Assembly: GCA_023159155.1 (NCBI GenBank)
Contig: JAJNNX010000063.1
Span: forward strand, 124,001 to 188,000
Direction: 5' to 3'
Source: Ustulina deusta
Lineage: Eukaryota > Ascomycota > Sordariomycetes > Xylariales > Xylariaceae
DNA length: 64,000 nucleotides
This document shows positions 63,501 through 64,000 of this stretch, one piece after another; the stretch's first letter is position 1, and each line of letters opens with the position of its first letter. The notes beneath the pieces were generated by a model. It saw nothing but the letters and a program-made list of their open reading frames with translations. It ran no database searches and was not told the origin of the DNA. Made by a program: the position numbers and the translations under genes.

Positions 63501-63638
63501 CAGTCCCAGCTTCTCTCGCCGTCCAGCCCGTCTGAGACGCCTCTGCGGGGCCCAAAACCTGCGCTACATGGGATTGTTTCGTCGGTTAGGAAGAAGAGGA
63601 GAATTTTTGCGTATAATACCCGCGTCCCCGGGACATGA
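60501..63638 (+). pseudogene. Large conserved fungal protein, N-terminus missing and in-frame stop
   Basis: Coding segments 60501-60682, 60810-61462 and 61525-63638 join in frame across introns of 127 nt (GTAGGT...CTAACAG) and 62 nt (GTTAGT...ATCACAG). They give IDTLADDIFSKIGG, then LLKALALNIGYQNQTRAQRDLMVFIHKHS|DTAFRAITWSF, TLTGTHTHAQALTCRQYMAQMWP, and after the second intron VVVTASGLPYFIAEIGEQLSWLG, EMPLELMVALTG, FIKGFNTMLVP and DLIVWHLL. I recall these blocks from a large uncharacterised Pezizomycotina family, without known domain or reaction. The first segment starts at a splice acceptor (CTGTAG) 60 bp from the AT block with no start codon, so the N-terminus is lost. A TAA at 61171-61173 interrupts the frame (SSAI*SDFPQTRN). 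The C-terminal 120 residues are Ser/Pro-rich. Confidence 0.65.
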
Positions 63639-64000
63639 ACAATCAACACGAGAACCCGTTTTCATTCGAGAACGGTTGCGCGCTGGGCCTGTGGTTCTTG
63701 GCGGCAGGATCCCCAAGGAGCATATCTAGTTGCGGACCCACCACCACTATACAGGCCTAGGGCCAGATGGGGATACAACTCTGCTAGTTAGAGTTCATAA
63801 GTTGGTCTGCAAGAGGAGGAATGGTTGAGACAGCTCAGATACTGCCTCATAAAACCCCTCAGTAGGATATACACGTGGCAGAAAGCTGAAATCTGCTATC
63901 GAGTGTATACTCGAATAGCTGGAGTGACTACGGGGGTCACTGGGGTAGTGTCGGTAGCCAAGAAGGGACAGGTAGTGAAGATGTGATTTTGCTCGAAGAG
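63639..64000 (+). other. 3' flank of the preceding gene
   Basis: No gene recognised in the last 362 bp. Sequence is of normal composition and may hold the polyadenylation region of the gene ending at 63638. Confidence 0.4.

Overview
The window is nuclear DNA of a filamentous ascomycete (Pezizomycotina, probably a Sordariomycete; this is an inference). Genes carry short introns of about 50-130 nt with GTRAGT-like donors, CTRAC-like branch sites and YAG acceptors. The protein families are typical of these fungi: STAND/NLR proteins, an integral membrane protein of the rhodopsin/PTH11 type, an LPMO-like secreted protein, F-box and 2EXR proteins. A block of about 23 kb is extremely AT-rich in the way repeat-induced point mutation (RIP) leaves transposons.

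Layout. 0.7-9.8 kb: F-box protein (-), two-exon class 3 lipase (-), two-exon glutathione S-transferase (+), three-exon seven-helix membrane protein (-). 9.8-12.9 kb: gene-poor. 12.9-22.8 kb: two STAND/NLR genes on the + strand, a NACHT protein of 983 aa and an NWD-type NACHT/WD40 protein of 1611 aa. They are separated by about 2 kb holding a 496-bp palindromic inverted-repeat element. 24.7-25.6 kb: five-exon secreted LPMO-like protein. 26.2-27.0 kb: GC-rich 2EXR protein. 28.8-29.9 kb: intronless transcription factor IIB (-). 31.0-31.7 kb: single-pass membrane protein (-). 33.4-35.0 kb: five-exon mitochondrial class III CoA-transferase (+).

37.5-60.4 kb is a RIP-type AT-rich block without intact genes. 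It can be resolved into three copies of one LTR retrotransposon family. One copy (39810-45870) is inserted inside another (38671-50357) with a 5-bp target duplication, and a third (54115-59647) also has a perfect 5-bp duplication. A GC-richer solo LTR of a different family (53110-53377) lies inside the block with its own perfect duplication, so it probably arrived after RIP. A + strand coding region stops at the left edge of the block (36696 to about 37.5 kb). Another begins, without its N-terminus, at the right edge (60501-63638) and carries an in-frame TAA. The two may be halves of one gene split by the block.

The genes do not form an obvious metabolic cluster. The most interesting parts are the tandem NLR pair (one with a degenerate P-loop) around a palindromic element, and the datable nested transposon block that appears to have broken a gene. 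Exon joins below were derived by hand from splice signals and reading-frame continuity and are not supported by transcripts.
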